Origin: Desulfovibrio piger
GTDB taxonomy: Bacteria > Desulfobacterota > Desulfovibrionia > Desulfovibrionales > Desulfovibrionaceae
NCBI RefSeq assembly: GCF_951793255.1
Contig: NZ_OX636706.1
Coordinates: 3,017,809-3,081,808 of the forward strand
Reading direction: 5' to 3'
Length of the DNA: 64,000 nucleotides
Position 1 is the stretch's first letter. Each line of letters opens with the position of its first letter. Of the stretch, positions 19,219 through 27,765 are shown in pieces. The notes beneath the pieces were generated by a model that had not been told where the DNA came from, searched no databases, and saw only the letters and a program-made list of their open reading frames with translations. Position numbers and translations under genes: made by a program.

Positions 19219-20002
19219 GAAGAAAAAACGTGTCCTGCTCATCGACGCAGATGTCCTTGCCTATCAGGCATGTGCAGGAACAGAGAAAGTCATCTGCTTC
19301 GACGGGGACAATTGCTTCCCCATCGGCAGCCTTACCGAGGCCATGTGGTCCTTTTCCTACCGTATGGAGTTCATCAAGGACACCCTGGGTACGAAGGATG
19401 CCATCCTCTGCTTCTCCGGGGATACCGGGGAGAACTTCCGCAGGGGGCTCTATCCTCCCTACAAGACCAACCGTGTGGGCAAGCCCAAGCCTGTGGCCCT
19501 CTCCGCCCTGCGCGACAGCATCATCAACGGCAGTGGCGAGACGGTCATGCGCGAGCCGACGCTGGAAGCGGACGACCTCCTGGGCATCCTCTCCTCCCGT
19601 CTGCGTACCGACGAAACGGAGACCGTGGTGGTCTCCATCGACAAGGACCTCCGCTCCATCCCCGGCCTGTTCTTCAACATCGGCAGGCCGGACGACGGCA
19701 TCCAGGAAATCACGCAGGAAGAGGCCGACCGCTGGTTCATGATGCAGGCCCTCATGGGCGACATGACCGACAATTATCCCGGCTGTCCCAAGTTCGGCCC
19801 GGCCACCGCCGCCAAGGCCTTGGATGCTGTGGAGCCCACCCCCGGAGCCATGTGGTCCGTGGTGGCGGCCGCCTATGCCAAGGCCGGGTTCGGTGAAGAT
19901 TACGCCCTGACCATGGCCCGCCTGGCCCGCATCCTGCGGGACGGGGAATACGACTTCAACACGAAAAAGGTGAACCTATGGGAACCTCCTGCAATGCGCT
20001 GA
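19211..20002 (+). CDS. 5'-3' exonuclease (gp6-like)
   Basis: 263 aa of the FEN-like exonuclease family, which in T7 removes primers and degrades host DNA. LLIDADVLAYQA near the N-terminus, LEADDLLGIL and SIDKDLRSIPG, and GDMTDNYPGCPKFGPATAAKAL (helix-three-turn type with metal-binding aspartates) are all present. Length is slightly below T7 gp6 (300). The only plausible start is GTG, and it lies inside phage promoter candidate 4, so translation must use read-through transcripts. It overlaps the next gene by 25 bp. Confidence 0.9.
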   Translation: MEKKKKRVLLIDADVLAYQACAGTEKVICFDGDNCFPIGSLTEAMWSFSYRMEFIKDTLGTKDAILCFSGDTGENFRRGLYPPYKTNRVGKPKPVALSALRDSIINGSGETVMREPTLEADDLLGILSSRLRTDETETVVVSIDKDLRSIPGLFFNIGRPDDGIQEITQEEADRWFMMQALMGDMTDNYPGCPKFGPATAAKALDAVEPTPGAMWSVVAAAYAKAGFGEDYALTMARLARILRDGEYDFNTKKVNLWEPPAMR

Positions 20003-20355
20003 TTTGCTGTGAACACTGCGCCTATGCCGGACGCCGGGGTAACGAAGAGCCCTGCAAACAATGCAGTGGACATTCCGCTTTCGTCCTCGACATCTCGGTC
20101 CTCAACGCCGCTCTGGCGGAAACCAAGGCCACGCCTGCCTCCGCTCCGGTGGCCAAGCCCGCCCACTACAGTGGCATGGCCGTGGATGTCATCGACTTCT
20201 GCCTGCGCAACGGCATCCCCTATCCCGAAGGCAACATCATCAAGTATGTTTGCCGCTGGCGCAAGAAGGGCGGCATCGCCGACCTTGAGAAGGCCCGCGA
20301 CTACCTCGACCGCCTCATCGCTCACGAGAAAAGCGAAGGAGCCATCCATGCCTAA
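19978..20355 (+). CDS. DUF3310 protein (gp1.7-like C-terminal domain)
   Basis: 125 aa. Residues about 60-120 match the DUF3310 pattern: HYSGMAVDVIDFC, then GNIIKYVCRWRKKGGIADLEKARDYLDRLI. That domain occurs in T7 gp1.7, a nucleotide kinase, and in many phages. The N-terminal 45 residues carry CCEHCAY...CKQC, a likely small metal site, and a DISVLNAALAE segment repeated exactly in the gene at 41252. It belongs to the nucleotide-metabolism block and overlaps its neighbours at both ends. Confidence 0.75.
   Translation: MGTSCNALICCEHCAYAGRRGNEEPCKQCSGHSAFVLDISVLNAALAETKATPASAPVAKPAHYSGMAVDVIDFCLRNGIPYPEGNIIKYVCRWRKKGGIADLEKARDYLDRLIAHEKSEGAIHA
20089..20122 (+). repeat. 34-bp direct repeat, copy 1
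   Basis: Exactly identical to 41312-41345. It encodes DISVLNAALAE in the same frame in two otherwise unrelated genes. Confidence 0.9.
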
Positions 20356-20779
20356 GCACAACGACGGCCTCGCCATGCTGGCCCAATTCATGACGGCTAT
20401 GGGCCAGCCCGTCTCCCAGGGCTGGGATGACAGGAGCGGTGCGGAACTGGGCATGAAGCTCATCGCCGAGGAAGCCTGCGAACTGGAACAGGCCTTCCGG
20501 GGGCTTTGGGGGGTCGCTCCCCTGCCCGCCGCCGAAGGCCGGGCCAACTTCGTGAAGGAGCTGGCCGACCTCATCTACGTTTGCTACTGGCTGGCCGCCC
20601 GCCTGGGCATCGACATCAACGAGGCCCTGCGCCTCGTGCATGAATCCAACATGTCCAAGCTGGACCCGGAAACGGGCAAGGCCCTCAAGCGGGCCGACGG
20701 CAAGGTCCTGAAAGGCCCGGCCTACCATGCCCCGGACCTCGGCCATGTGGTCAGGTCCGTCCCCGTTACCCTCAACTAG
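20348..20779 (+). CDS. MazG-like nucleotide pyrophosphohydrolase
   Basis: 143 aa. A four-helix MazG-type core is suggested by GMKLIAEEACELEQAFRGL followed by NFVKELADLIYVCYWLAARLGID, with the acidic EExxE and ExxD metal-binding pattern. Such phage enzymes trim nucleotide pools or alarmone levels. The ATG overlaps the end of the DUF3310 gene. The stretch after residue 110 is a substrate-side extension I cannot assign. Confidence 0.75.
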   Translation: MPKHNDGLAMLAQFMTAMGQPVSQGWDDRSGAELGMKLIAEEACELEQAFRGLWGVAPLPAAEGRANFVKELADLIYVCYWLAARLGIDINEALRLVHESNMSKLDPETGKALKRADGKVLKGPAYHAPDLGHVVRSVPVTLN

Positions 20780-20794
20780 AAACAGGAAAGTGAC

Positions 20795-21274
20795 ATGGAA
20801 TCTCTGAATGTGAAACAGCCCACCCTCTACATCATGCTGGGCCTGCCTGGCGCGGGCAAAAGCACCTATGTGAACACCAAGCTGGTGCCTGAGGGCGTCC
20901 AGGTCATCTGTGCCGACGACCTCCGTGCCGCCCACGGCCACCGCTACTACGGCCCCCTGGAGCAGCAGATTCACGGTATGGCCTACACCTTCGCCCGTGC
21001 CCATATGCTGCGCGGTCTGGACGTGGTGGTGGATGAATGCACCGTCCGCGCTTCCTATGTGAAACGCTGGAAGCAGCTCGCCGAGGACATGCGCTATCAG
21101 GTGAAGGTCATCCACCTGACCACTCCCAAGGATGTCTGCGTGGAACGGCGTCGCACCAACACCCCCGACTTTCCTCTGGAGGTCATCGGCATGAAAAAGA
21201 GCAACCTCGACTTCCAGCTCCCGCTCATCAAGGAAGCTCTGAAACCTTATGAATACATGGAAGTAAGCGAGTGA
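20795..21274 (+). CDS. P-loop kinase (polynucleotide kinase-like)
   Basis: 159 aa. Walker A GLPGAGKST at residues 16-24, a DECTVRASYVKRW segment near 80 and an HLTTPKDVCVERRRTN arginine lid near 108 fit the AAA_33 polynucleotide/nucleoside kinase group. The substrate cannot be told from sequence. It lies between the MazG-like gene and nrdD, consistent with nucleotide salvage or nucleic-acid end repair. Its TGA overlaps the nrdD start (GTGATG). Confidence 0.75.
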   Translation: MESLNVKQPTLYIMLGLPGAGKSTYVNTKLVPEGVQVICADDLRAAHGHRYYGPLEQQIHGMAYTFARAHMLRGLDVVVDECTVRASYVKRWKQLAEDMRYQVKVIHLTTPKDVCVERRRTNTPDFPLEVIGMKKSNLDFQLPLIKEALKPYEYMEVSE

Positions 21275-23226
21275 TGGAACTTCACCAGTCTTTCGACCCG
21301 GCTTTCACGGCCCTGATTGAAAAGCTCCGCAAACAATCCCCTGCGGAGCTTTTTGCTTTGTCGGGCATCTCCCCTGAGCAGCTCGACATCAATCACATGG
21401 CGCGGGATTTCTTCCGCTCTTCCAACCGCAAGGGCGCGGCCACGGCTGACCACAGCATCGACCCCAACGCCAACGTCAGCGGCAGGGATGTCATCACCTT
21501 CAATTATGAAGTGCCCAAGGCGTACATGAAGCTGAACTCCCTGTACAACCTGTGGCTCTCCCTGCGTGATGGGTTCGACGAGGAGACCGCCGACCTCGCC
21601 ATCAAGAGTGAGGTGGACGGCCTGCTCTACATCAATGACAGTTGGGACATCGGGCGTCCCTACTGCTTCAATTACTCCATGTACGACATCGCCCTGGAGG
21701 GCCTGAAGATGGGGGGGCGTCTCAACATCGTCCCGGCCAAGAGCCTTGCCACCTTCTTGCGGCAGGTGGAGCAATTCACGGTCTACGCCGCCAACAGCAC
21801 CCTGGGGGCCACCGGCCTTGCCGACCTGCTCATCGTTGCGTCCCGGTACATCGACGACATCCTGACCACCGGCTACGACAATCACGTCAAAATCGGCAAG
21901 GAAGAGCGCGTCTGGACCTATGTGGCCGAACAGCTCACCTCGCTCATCTACACGCTCAACTGGGAGTTCCGGGGCAACCAGAGCCCGTTCACCAACGTGA
22001 GCGTCTATGACGACAACTTCCTTGCCCAGCTCGCGCCCGCCTACGTCATCAACGACAAGGCCCCCCGTATCGAGACCGTGAAGAAGGTGCAGGACGTTTT
22101 CCTCTCCTGCTTCAATCAGGTTCTCGAACGGGACCCCGCCACCTTCCCTGTGGTGACGGCCTGCTTCTCCCTGGCTGAAGACGGCAAGGAACTGGCCGAC
22201 CCGGCCTTCGTCAAACACATCGCCAACCACAACCTGAAATTCGGTTTCATCAACATCTACGTTGGCGAGACCAGCACCCTTTCGTCTTGCTGCCGTCTGC
22301 GGTCGAACATCAACGACCTCGGCTATGCCAATTCGTTTGGGGCTGGCAGCACCAAGATTGGCAGTCTCGGTGTGGCCACGCTCAACCTGCCCACCCTTGC
22401 GCGGGCGGCTTCCGCAGAGACCGCCGGCAAAGACAATGAGTCCGCTGTCACGGAGATGCTGGATGCTGTTGAGGCGGTGGCCATGATGGCGGCCTTCATC
22501 AACCACGCCAAACGCCGCTTCATCGCCGACCGTATCGAACGCGGCAGCCTGCCGCTGTACAAGCTCGGCTACATGGACCTGAAGCGCCAGTTCTCCACCT
22601 GCGGCTTCACCGGTCTGTACGAGGCCCTCCACATCTTAGGCTATGACCTGCGCGAGCCGGAAGGCCTGAAGGTCGCCAAGCGCATCCTTGAAACCATCAA
22701 TGCGACCAATGAGTGCATGACGGAACAGCTTGGCACCCCCCACAACATGGAGCAGGTCCCCGGCGAATCCAGCGCCGTCAAGCTGGCCCGCAAAGACACC
22801 ATCCTGGGCAAGAATCCCGAAGGCTGGGCGCTGTACTCCAACCAGTTCATCCCCCTCTGGGAAGAGGGCGTCGATATGCTGGACCGCATCCGCATCCAGG
22901 GTGAACTGGACGGCTACTGCACCGGCGGCGCCATCTGCCACCTCAACGTGGCCGACCGCATCGAGAAGCCGGAAGTCATGGAAGCCCTTATCCATCATGC
23001 AGCCGCCTCCGGCGTGGTGTACTTCGCCATCAACTACGCCATCAACCGCTGCGAGGCGGGCCACATGACCGTGGGCCACGGCGATGACACCTGCCCCGTC
23101 TGCGGCAAACCCATCGCCGACACCTTCACCCGTGTCGTGGGATTCCTCACCAACACCAAACATTGGAACGTCACTCGCCGCGAACATGATTGGCCGCACA
23201 GGGCGTTCCTCAAAGCAAAGGGGTAG
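21274..23226 (+). CDS. nrdD: Anaerobic ribonucleoside-triphosphate reductase (class III)
   Basis: 650 aa, a glycyl-radical enzyme making deoxynucleotides without oxygen. The C-terminal radical site is TRVVGFLTNTKHW; before it lies a zinc-type cluster CEAGH and CPVCGK. GETSTLSSCCRLRSN near 330 carries the thiyl cysteine region and NLPTLAR follows. No ATP-cone is seen at the N-terminus, so allosteric activity control may be lost. It starts within the stop of the kinase gene (GTG at 21271 or ATG at 21274; ATG preferred). Paired with nrdG downstream. Phage supply of dNTPs under anoxia fits the host. Confidence 0.93.
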   Translation: MELHQSFDPAFTALIEKLRKQSPAELFALSGISPEQLDINHMARDFFRSSNRKGAATADHSIDPNANVSGRDVITFNYEVPKAYMKLNSLYNLWLSLRDGFDEETADLAIKSEVDGLLYINDSWDIGRPYCFNYSMYDIALEGLKMGGRLNIVPAKSLATFLRQVEQFTVYAANSTLGATGLADLLIVASRYIDDILTTGYDNHVKIGKEERVWTYVAEQLTSLIYTLNWEFRGNQSPFTNVSVYDDNFLAQLAPAYVINDKAPRIETVKKVQDVFLSCFNQVLERDPATFPVVTACFSLAEDGKELADPAFVKHIANHNLKFGFINIYVGETSTLSSCCRLRSNINDLGYANSFGAGSTKIGSLGVATLNLPTLARAASAETAGKDNESAVTEMLDAVEAVAMMAAFINHAKRRFIADRIERGSLPLYKLGYMDLKRQFSTCGFTGLYEALHILGYDLREPEGLKVAKRILETINATNECMTEQLGTPHNMEQVPGESSAVKLARKDTILGKNPEGWALYSNQFIPLWEEGVDMLDRIRIQGELDGYCTGGAICHLNVADRIEKPEVMEALIHHAAASGVVYFAINYAINRCEAGHMTVGHGDDTCPVCGKPIADTFTRVVGFLTNTKHWNVTRREHDWPHRAFLKAKG

Positions 23227-23231
23227 ACAAC

Positions 23232-23333
23232 ATGCTCACATTCCTCATTACCTTTGTCGGTGCCTTTGGCGGCTTCTGTGCCGCCGAGTTCTTCCTTCGC
23301 TGGTGGGACAGCCGCCCCCGCAAAATGAAGTAG
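23232..23333 (+). CDS. 33-aa single-pass membrane microprotein
   Basis: It begins with about 20 hydrophobic residues (FLITFVGAFGGFCAAEFFL) and ends in a basic tail SRPRKMK, the charge pattern of an inner-membrane protein with the C-terminus inside. It sits between nrdD and nrdG. Function unknown; the ribosome site is weak, so expression is uncertain. Confidence 0.45.
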   Translation: MLTFLITFVGAFGGFCAAEFFLRWWDSRPRKMK

Positions 23334-23344
23334 CGTGCCCGGCC

Positions 23345-23821
23345 ATGTTTCGCATCATCGGCTCCGAGATAAACCTGCGCCACAGTGCGCTGGAAGTATA
23401 CGTCTCCGGCTGCACCCGTGATTGTCCCGGTTGCCACAACCCGGAGGCCCAGGCCTTCGGCCACGGGGCGCGCTGGGACAAATGGCTTGCGGCCCACCGC
23501 TACAAGCTGGGCACGGGCACCTTCCGCAACGTCTGGATTCTTGGGGGCGACCTCCTGTGCCAGACGGAGCCTGCGGAAGTCGAAGAGTTCCTGCGCTCCC
23601 TGCGCCGCCTCATGCCCGAAAGCATGGACCTGTGGCTGTGGACTGGCGCGGACAGGAAAGATGTACCGGGCTATGTGCTGCGGCATATCGACTGGCTCAA
23701 AACCGGTCCCTACATGCGTGAGCTGCCGGAAAAGACCGTGGCGTTACCTGACGGCTCCGCCCTTCTCCTTGCCTCTGAAAACCAGGAGTTGTCCCGTGTA
23801 TCCTCCCCTCGTTCCCTCTGA
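23345..23821 (+). CDS. nrdG: Anaerobic RNR-activating protein (radical SAM)
   Basis: 158 aa. C23, C27 and C30 form the CX3CX2C radical-SAM cluster (SGCTRDCPGC), with NP after it as in NrdG. ILGGDLL supplies the SAM-binding GGD segment. It installs the glycyl radical in NrdD and is encoded 118 bp after it with one micro-ORF between. Confidence 0.9.
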   Translation: MFRIIGSEINLRHSALEVYVSGCTRDCPGCHNPEAQAFGHGARWDKWLAAHRYKLGTGTFRNVWILGGDLLCQTEPAEVEEFLRSLRRLMPESMDLWLWTGADRKDVPGYVLRHIDWLKTGPYMRELPEKTVALPDGSALLLASENQELSRVSSPRSL

Positions 23822-24020
23822 CAAACCTCTCATACGCTCCCTTGATGACCTGCCCCTGACGCCTGACCTCGTGGAGGGTCTCGACAAGCTGGTCCCCCAT
23901 CGCTGTCCCCTGCCCGACCAGAGCGAGAGGGAAATCTGGATGTATGCCGGGAAGCGGCAACTGGTGGATGCCCTCAAGACGGCTATGGTCCGCCGCATCC
24001 GGGAAGGCCGCGTCGTGTAG
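23796..24020 (+). CDS. Small phage protein before the structural block
   Basis: 74 aa. GTG start supported by AGGAG 7 bases upstream, overlapping the end of nrdG by 26 bp. Helical C-terminal half with a basic end; no motif. It is at the boundary of DNA metabolism and morphogenesis genes, near the T7 gene 6.5-7.3 area. Confidence 0.6.
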   Translation: MYPPLVPSDKPLIRSLDDLPLTPDLVEGLDKLVPHRCPLPDQSEREIWMYAGKRQLVDALKTAMVRRIREGRVV

Positions 24021-24054
24021 TCTTTCAACCCTCAACCCCATAAGGAAAAGCTTT

Positions 24055-24306
24055 ATGTGCAGTGGCAGCATTTTCGGTGGTGCCCCCAGCAAGCCCAAGG
24101 TGGTGGAGGCCCCGCAGCCCCAGGTGGCCGCCACCCCGCCCCCGGCGGAAGAAGTGGCAGAGGCCCCCATCATCAACGAAGGCGCTAAACGCCAGAACGC
24201 CAACGAGGCCAAACGCAAGGGCACCGCCGCCCTGCGCATCAACCTCAACATGGGCGGCGTCGGCGGCGCGGGAGGCGGCACCAGTGGCCTCTCCATCCCC
24301 CGCTAA
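24055..24306 (+). CDS. gp7.3-like tail assembly/host-range protein
   Basis: 83 aa, Ala/Pro-rich, with a NEAKRKGTAALRINLN segment and a Gly-rich end closing in SGLSIPR. T7 gp7.3 has a similar build (Ala-rich body, Gly-rich C-terminus) and the same place just before the portal. The CSGS start resembles small virion proteins. It overlaps the portal start by 23 bp. Confidence 0.6.
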   Translation: MCSGSIFGGAPSKPKVVEAPQPQVAATPPPAEEVAEAPIINEGAKRQNANEAKRKGTAALRINLNMGGVGGAGGGTSGLSIPR

Positions 24307-25933
24307 CGATACCGGCGGCCAGACCTCCAGCTCCCGCTACGAGGCCCTGGCCGTTGACCGCCAGCCCTACCTTGACCGGGCTCGCGACTGTTCCGCCCTC
24401 ACCCTTCCCTACCTCATCCCCCGCGACGACGACCCCAACGGCAAAAAGCTCCCCTCGCTCTACCAGAGCGTGGGGGCCAACGGGGTGACGAACCTCGCTT
24501 CCAAGCTCCTGATGACCATGCTCCCGCCCAACGAGCCCTGCTTCCGGCTGCGGGTCAACAACATGGTCATGGAGCAGGAGGTGGAGGATGAAGGGGACAG
24601 GGAGTTCCAGACCAAAATCAACAAGGCCCTGTCCCGTGTGGAGCAGGCCGTCCTCGCGGACATTGAATCCACGGCGGACCGCCCCGTGGTCCATGAGGCC
24701 AACATGCACCTCATCGTCGGGGGCAATGTCCTGTTCCACAACGACGGCAAAAGTGGCCTGCGCATGTTCCCCCTGTCCCGCTATGTGGTGGACAGGGACA
24801 GCGCCGGGACGCCCGTCGAAATCATCGTCAGGGAGACCGTCAGCATCCACGCCCTGCCGGAAGACTTCCTGGCCTCCCTCAAGGAACTGGAAGGCGATAC
24901 CGGGGCGCAGGTGTCCAAACTGCTGGAAGCACGCCCCGGTGACGGCAAGGACGAAGTGGACATCTACACCCACCTCCGCCGTGAGGCCGGTCTGTGGAAA
25001 GTCAGGCAGGAGGTCTTTGGCCACGAGGTTCCCGGTTCCACCGGCAGCTACAAGCCGGAGGTGTGCCCTTGGTTCCCCGTCCGCATGTACAGCATCGCGG
25101 GTGAGAACTACGGGCGGGGCTTCGTGGAACAGCAGCTCGGCGACCTGACCAGCCTCGAATCTCTGAACCAGGCGATGGTCGAAGGTGCCATCGTCTCTTC
25201 CAAGATGCTCTTCTTCGTGGAACCCAACTCCGTCACCAGCGCCCGTGCCGTGGCCGAAGCGTCCAACGGCGACGTGCTGGAAGGACGGGGCGATGACGTG
25301 TCCTGTCTCCAGGTCCAGAAAGGGGCCGACTTCCAGGTGGTGGCCGCCAAGATTCAGGCCATCGAGCAGTCCCTCAAGACCGCCTTCCTCATGGTGGACG
25401 GTATGCGCCGGGACAAGGAGCGCGTCACGGCGGAAGAGATTCGCATGATTGCCCAGGAGCTGGAAGCGGGGCTTGGGGGTGTCTACACCACCGTGGCCCA
25501 GGAGTTCCAGCTCCCCTACATCCGCAGCCGCATGGCCGCCATGACCAAACAGAAACGGCTCCCCAAACTCCCCAAGGAGCTTGTCACCCCCGCCATCGTC
25601 ACCGGCTTCGAGGCCATCGGGCGCGGCACGGACAAGAACAAGCTCATGGAGTTCCTGCAAGCCGGAGCGACGACTTTCGGGGATTCCTTCCTCGGACTGC
25701 TCAATCCCCACAACGCCGTCGAACGGCTGGCCTCGGCTATGGGCATCACCACCGAGGGCCTGGTCAAGACCCCTGAGGAACTTCAGGCGGAACAGGAGCA
25801 GGCGCAGCAGATGGCCCAGCAGCAGTCCATGCTGGAGAACCTGGGACCGGAAGCCGTCAGACAGGGCGGCGGGATGCTGAACCAGGCATTCGCCGCCAGC
25901 CAGCAAAACAGCAACGGAGGAAACAATGGCTAA
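24284..25933 (+). CDS. Portal (head-tail connector) protein, gp8-like
   Basis: 549 aa against 536 in T7. It forms the dodecameric ring for DNA entry. ALAVDRQPYLDRARDCSALTLPYLIP near the start and NGVTNLASKLLMTMLPPN are typical of T7-like connectors, and the C-terminal third is glutamine-rich and coiled. The start is taken as GTG at 24284 because GGGAGG stands upstream and the length fits; the open frame reaches back to 24062 through the gp7.3-like gene in another phase. Confidence 0.92.
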   Translation: MASPSPANDTGGQTSSSRYEALAVDRQPYLDRARDCSALTLPYLIPRDDDPNGKKLPSLYQSVGANGVTNLASKLLMTMLPPNEPCFRLRVNNMVMEQEVEDEGDREFQTKINKALSRVEQAVLADIESTADRPVVHEANMHLIVGGNVLFHNDGKSGLRMFPLSRYVVDRDSAGTPVEIIVRETVSIHALPEDFLASLKELEGDTGAQVSKLLEARPGDGKDEVDIYTHLRREAGLWKVRQEVFGHEVPGSTGSYKPEVCPWFPVRMYSIAGENYGRGFVEQQLGDLTSLESLNQAMVEGAIVSSKMLFFVEPNSVTSARAVAEASNGDVLEGRGDDVSCLQVQKGADFQVVAAKIQAIEQSLKTAFLMVDGMRRDKERVTAEEIRMIAQELEAGLGGVYTTVAQEFQLPYIRSRMAAMTKQKRLPKLPKELVTPAIVTGFEAIGRGTDKNKLMEFLQAGATTFGDSFLGLLNPHNAVERLASAMGITTEGLVKTPEELQAEQEQAQQMAQQQSMLENLGPEAVRQGGGMLNQAFAASQQNSNGGNNG

Positions 25934-26087
25934 TACCCCGGCCACCGAAACCAAGGCCCCGGCTTCTCCCGGCGGTCTGACCCTGAGCAATCCCGGCACC
26001 AAACAGGGTGCCAAAGCCGAGACCCGGAAACCTTCGACCGCCCTGCCCATCGGCACGTCCGGCAAGCTCCGCGTCATCCACAACTAG
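25926..26087 (+). CDS. 53-aa phage protein between portal and scaffold
   Basis: Low-complexity Ala/Pro/Thr/Lys protein starting at the end of the portal gene (8-bp overlap), with AACGGAGG upstream. No motif. It could be a minor head or scaffold accessory protein; nothing in the sequence proves it. Confidence 0.55.
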   Translation: MANTPATETKAPASPGGLTLSNPGTKQGAKAETRKPSTALPIGTSGKLRVIHN

Positions 26088-26114
26088 CCCACCCATACCA
26101 TCCGCGAGGGAAAC

Positions 26115-26891
26115 ATGAGTGAAAACAACGTGTCCAGCATCGATGCCCCCTATGAAGTCGCCGGTCCTGAAGACCCCAAAGCCGGTGAGGGAGGCGGCAA
26201 GGAACATGCTGATGCTTCTGTGGCTGCTGACGCTCCCGCTGAGGGAGGCGTGGAGGCACAGGAAAACGACGGGAAGGAAGGGGAAGAGCAGCAGGTAAAG
26301 GAGGGGGACAACGAATCCCCCGAAGTCCTGGAGCGCATTTCCAAGGCGACCAAAGAAGAAGCCGCCGAGGCCCTGAAAGAGAACGGCCTCGACTTCACCA
26401 AGTTCGAGCGGGAATACATGGCTTCCGGTGACTTGAGCGAGGAATCCTACAAGGAGCTGGAAAAGGCGGGCATCACCAAGAAGCACGTCGAGGCCTACCT
26501 GCGCGGCAATGAAGCCCTGATGAACCAGACCGTTACGGACATCACCAGCATGGCCGGGGGCATGGAGAGCTATCAGGCCATGACCGCGTGGGCGGCCAGG
26601 AACATGCCGAAGGAAGATGTCGATGCCTATAACGAGGCCATGAACTCCGGCAACATCCCGCTCATCAAGATGGCCGTGTCCGGCCTCGTGGCCCGCTACC
26701 AGGCCTCGGAAGGCGCGGAACCCGTCCTGCTGGGCGGTCGTGCCCCGGCGGCCCGCTCCGGCGGTGTGGCCGGGTATGCCTCCAAGGAAGAGATGGTGGC
26801 CGCCATGCGGGACCCCCGCTACGGCAAGGACAGCGCCTACACCCGCGAGGTGGAACGCAAGACCGGCGCTTCCACCTTCTTCGGTTACTAG
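26115..26891 (+). CDS. Capsid scaffolding protein, gp9-like
   Basis: 258 aa, very acidic in the first 100 residues (EGGGKEHADAS, EEGEEQQVKEGDNE), then helical with an arginine-rich finish. T7 gp9 is 307 aa and has the same acidic, helical make-up and the same location between portal and capsid. Internal similarity is weak, as is common for scaffolds, so the call leans on position. Confidence 0.85.
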   Translation: MSENNVSSIDAPYEVAGPEDPKAGEGGGKEHADASVAADAPAEGGVEAQENDGKEGEEQQVKEGDNESPEVLERISKATKEEAAEALKENGLDFTKFEREYMASGDLSEESYKELEKAGITKKHVEAYLRGNEALMNQTVTDITSMAGGMESYQAMTAWAARNMPKEDVDAYNEAMNSGNIPLIKMAVSGLVARYQASEGAEPVLLGGRAPAARSGGVAGYASKEEMVAAMRDPRYGKDSAYTREVERKTGASTFFGY

Positions 26892-26903
26892 GAGGTGTTC
26901 CTC

Positions 26904-27419
26904 ATAAGTATCCTCATTTCCACCGCGCTGGCCTTCCAGAACCCCGACATCCTGACCATCACCAAACACTACGAGGGCTTCCGCTCCAAACCCTACCTCT
27001 GCCCTGCCGGGGTCACCACCATCGGCTACGGGCATACCGGGGGCGACGTGACCCTCTCCACCCCTCCCGTCAATGAAGCCGAGGCCGAGGCCCTGCTCAT
27101 CGTGGACCTGACCACCGCCGCCCTGGCCGTCATCCGGCACGCGGGCGGGTACCTCTCCCAAAGCGACACCCCGGAGGAAGCGGCCCGCCGTCTGGTGGCC
27201 CTCACCTCCTGGACCTTCAATCTTGGCGAAGGCAACCTGCTGTCCTCCACCATGCTCAAGCGCATCAAGGCGCTGGACTGGGAAGGGGCGGCCCGCGAGA
27301 TGCTGCGTTGGGACAAGGCCACCGTCAACGGCAAAAAGGTTTCTCTGGCCGGTCTCACCAAACGCCGCAAGACCGAATCCCACTACTTCAAAACAGGCGA
27401 ACTCCGCTTCGATTTCTGA
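26904..27419 (+). CDS. Endolysin, GH24 lysozyme with N-terminal hydrophobic segment
   Basis: About 171 aa. The muramidase motif EGFRSKPYLCPAGVTTIGYGH has the spacing E-8-C-5-T, a known variant of the E-D-T triad. The first 13 residues (ISILISTALAF) are hydrophobic, as in SAR or signal-bearing endolysins. The ribosome site GGAGG (26891-26895) is ideally placed for an ATA at 26904; the only usual start, GTG at 26895, overlaps that site, so the true start is uncertain. It is followed 7 bp later by a holin-like gene. Confidence 0.85.
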   Translation: MSILISTALAFQNPDILTITKHYEGFRSKPYLCPAGVTTIGYGHTGGDVTLSTPPVNEAEAEALLIVDLTTAALAVIRHAGGYLSQSDTPEEAARRLVALTSWTFNLGEGNLLSSTMLKRIKALDWEGAAREMLRWDKATVNGKKVSLAGLTKRRKTESHYFKTGELRFDF

Positions 27420-27426
27420 GGTGCCT

Positions 27427-27729
27427 ATGTGGACATCCCTTGCCCGTATCGGCGCTTCCCTGCTGAACAAGATTCTGCCCGACAGGTCCGGCATCAACGC
27501 GGCCCAGGCCCGCATCAACGAGGCTGAGGTGGCCGGGGCACCCGCATCCATCCTCCGGCTCTGGCGCGGTTTCCTGGGCTGGGTCTGCGCCATCCTGTTC
27601 GCCTGGGAAGTCGCCGGGCGTCTCATCATCATCCCCATCCTCTTCCCGGAATGGGGTAAGACCCTGCCCCCCTCCTGCATCGACCATGTGACCACCCTGC
27701 TGGCCGCCATGCTCGGTGTGGGTTTCTGA
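27427..27729 (+). CDS. Holin-like membrane protein
   Basis: 100 aa with hydrophobic segments around residues 50-75 (FLGWVCAILFAW, LIIIPIL) and 85-99 (LLAAMLGVGF) after an amphipathic N-terminus. The build resembles the 3-TM holin family found beside lysozymes in gene-transfer agents and phages. Next to the endolysin gene, so a lysis cassette between scaffold and capsid; T7 keeps its lysis genes elsewhere. Confidence 0.7.
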   Translation: MWTSLARIGASLLNKILPDRSGINAAQARINEAEVAGAPASILRLWRGFLGWVCAILFAWEVAGRLIIIPILFPEWGKTLPPSCIDHVTTLLAAMLGVGF

Positions 27730-27765
27730 CCCCGCAACCTCAACTCCAAAGGAGCCAACCAGTTT

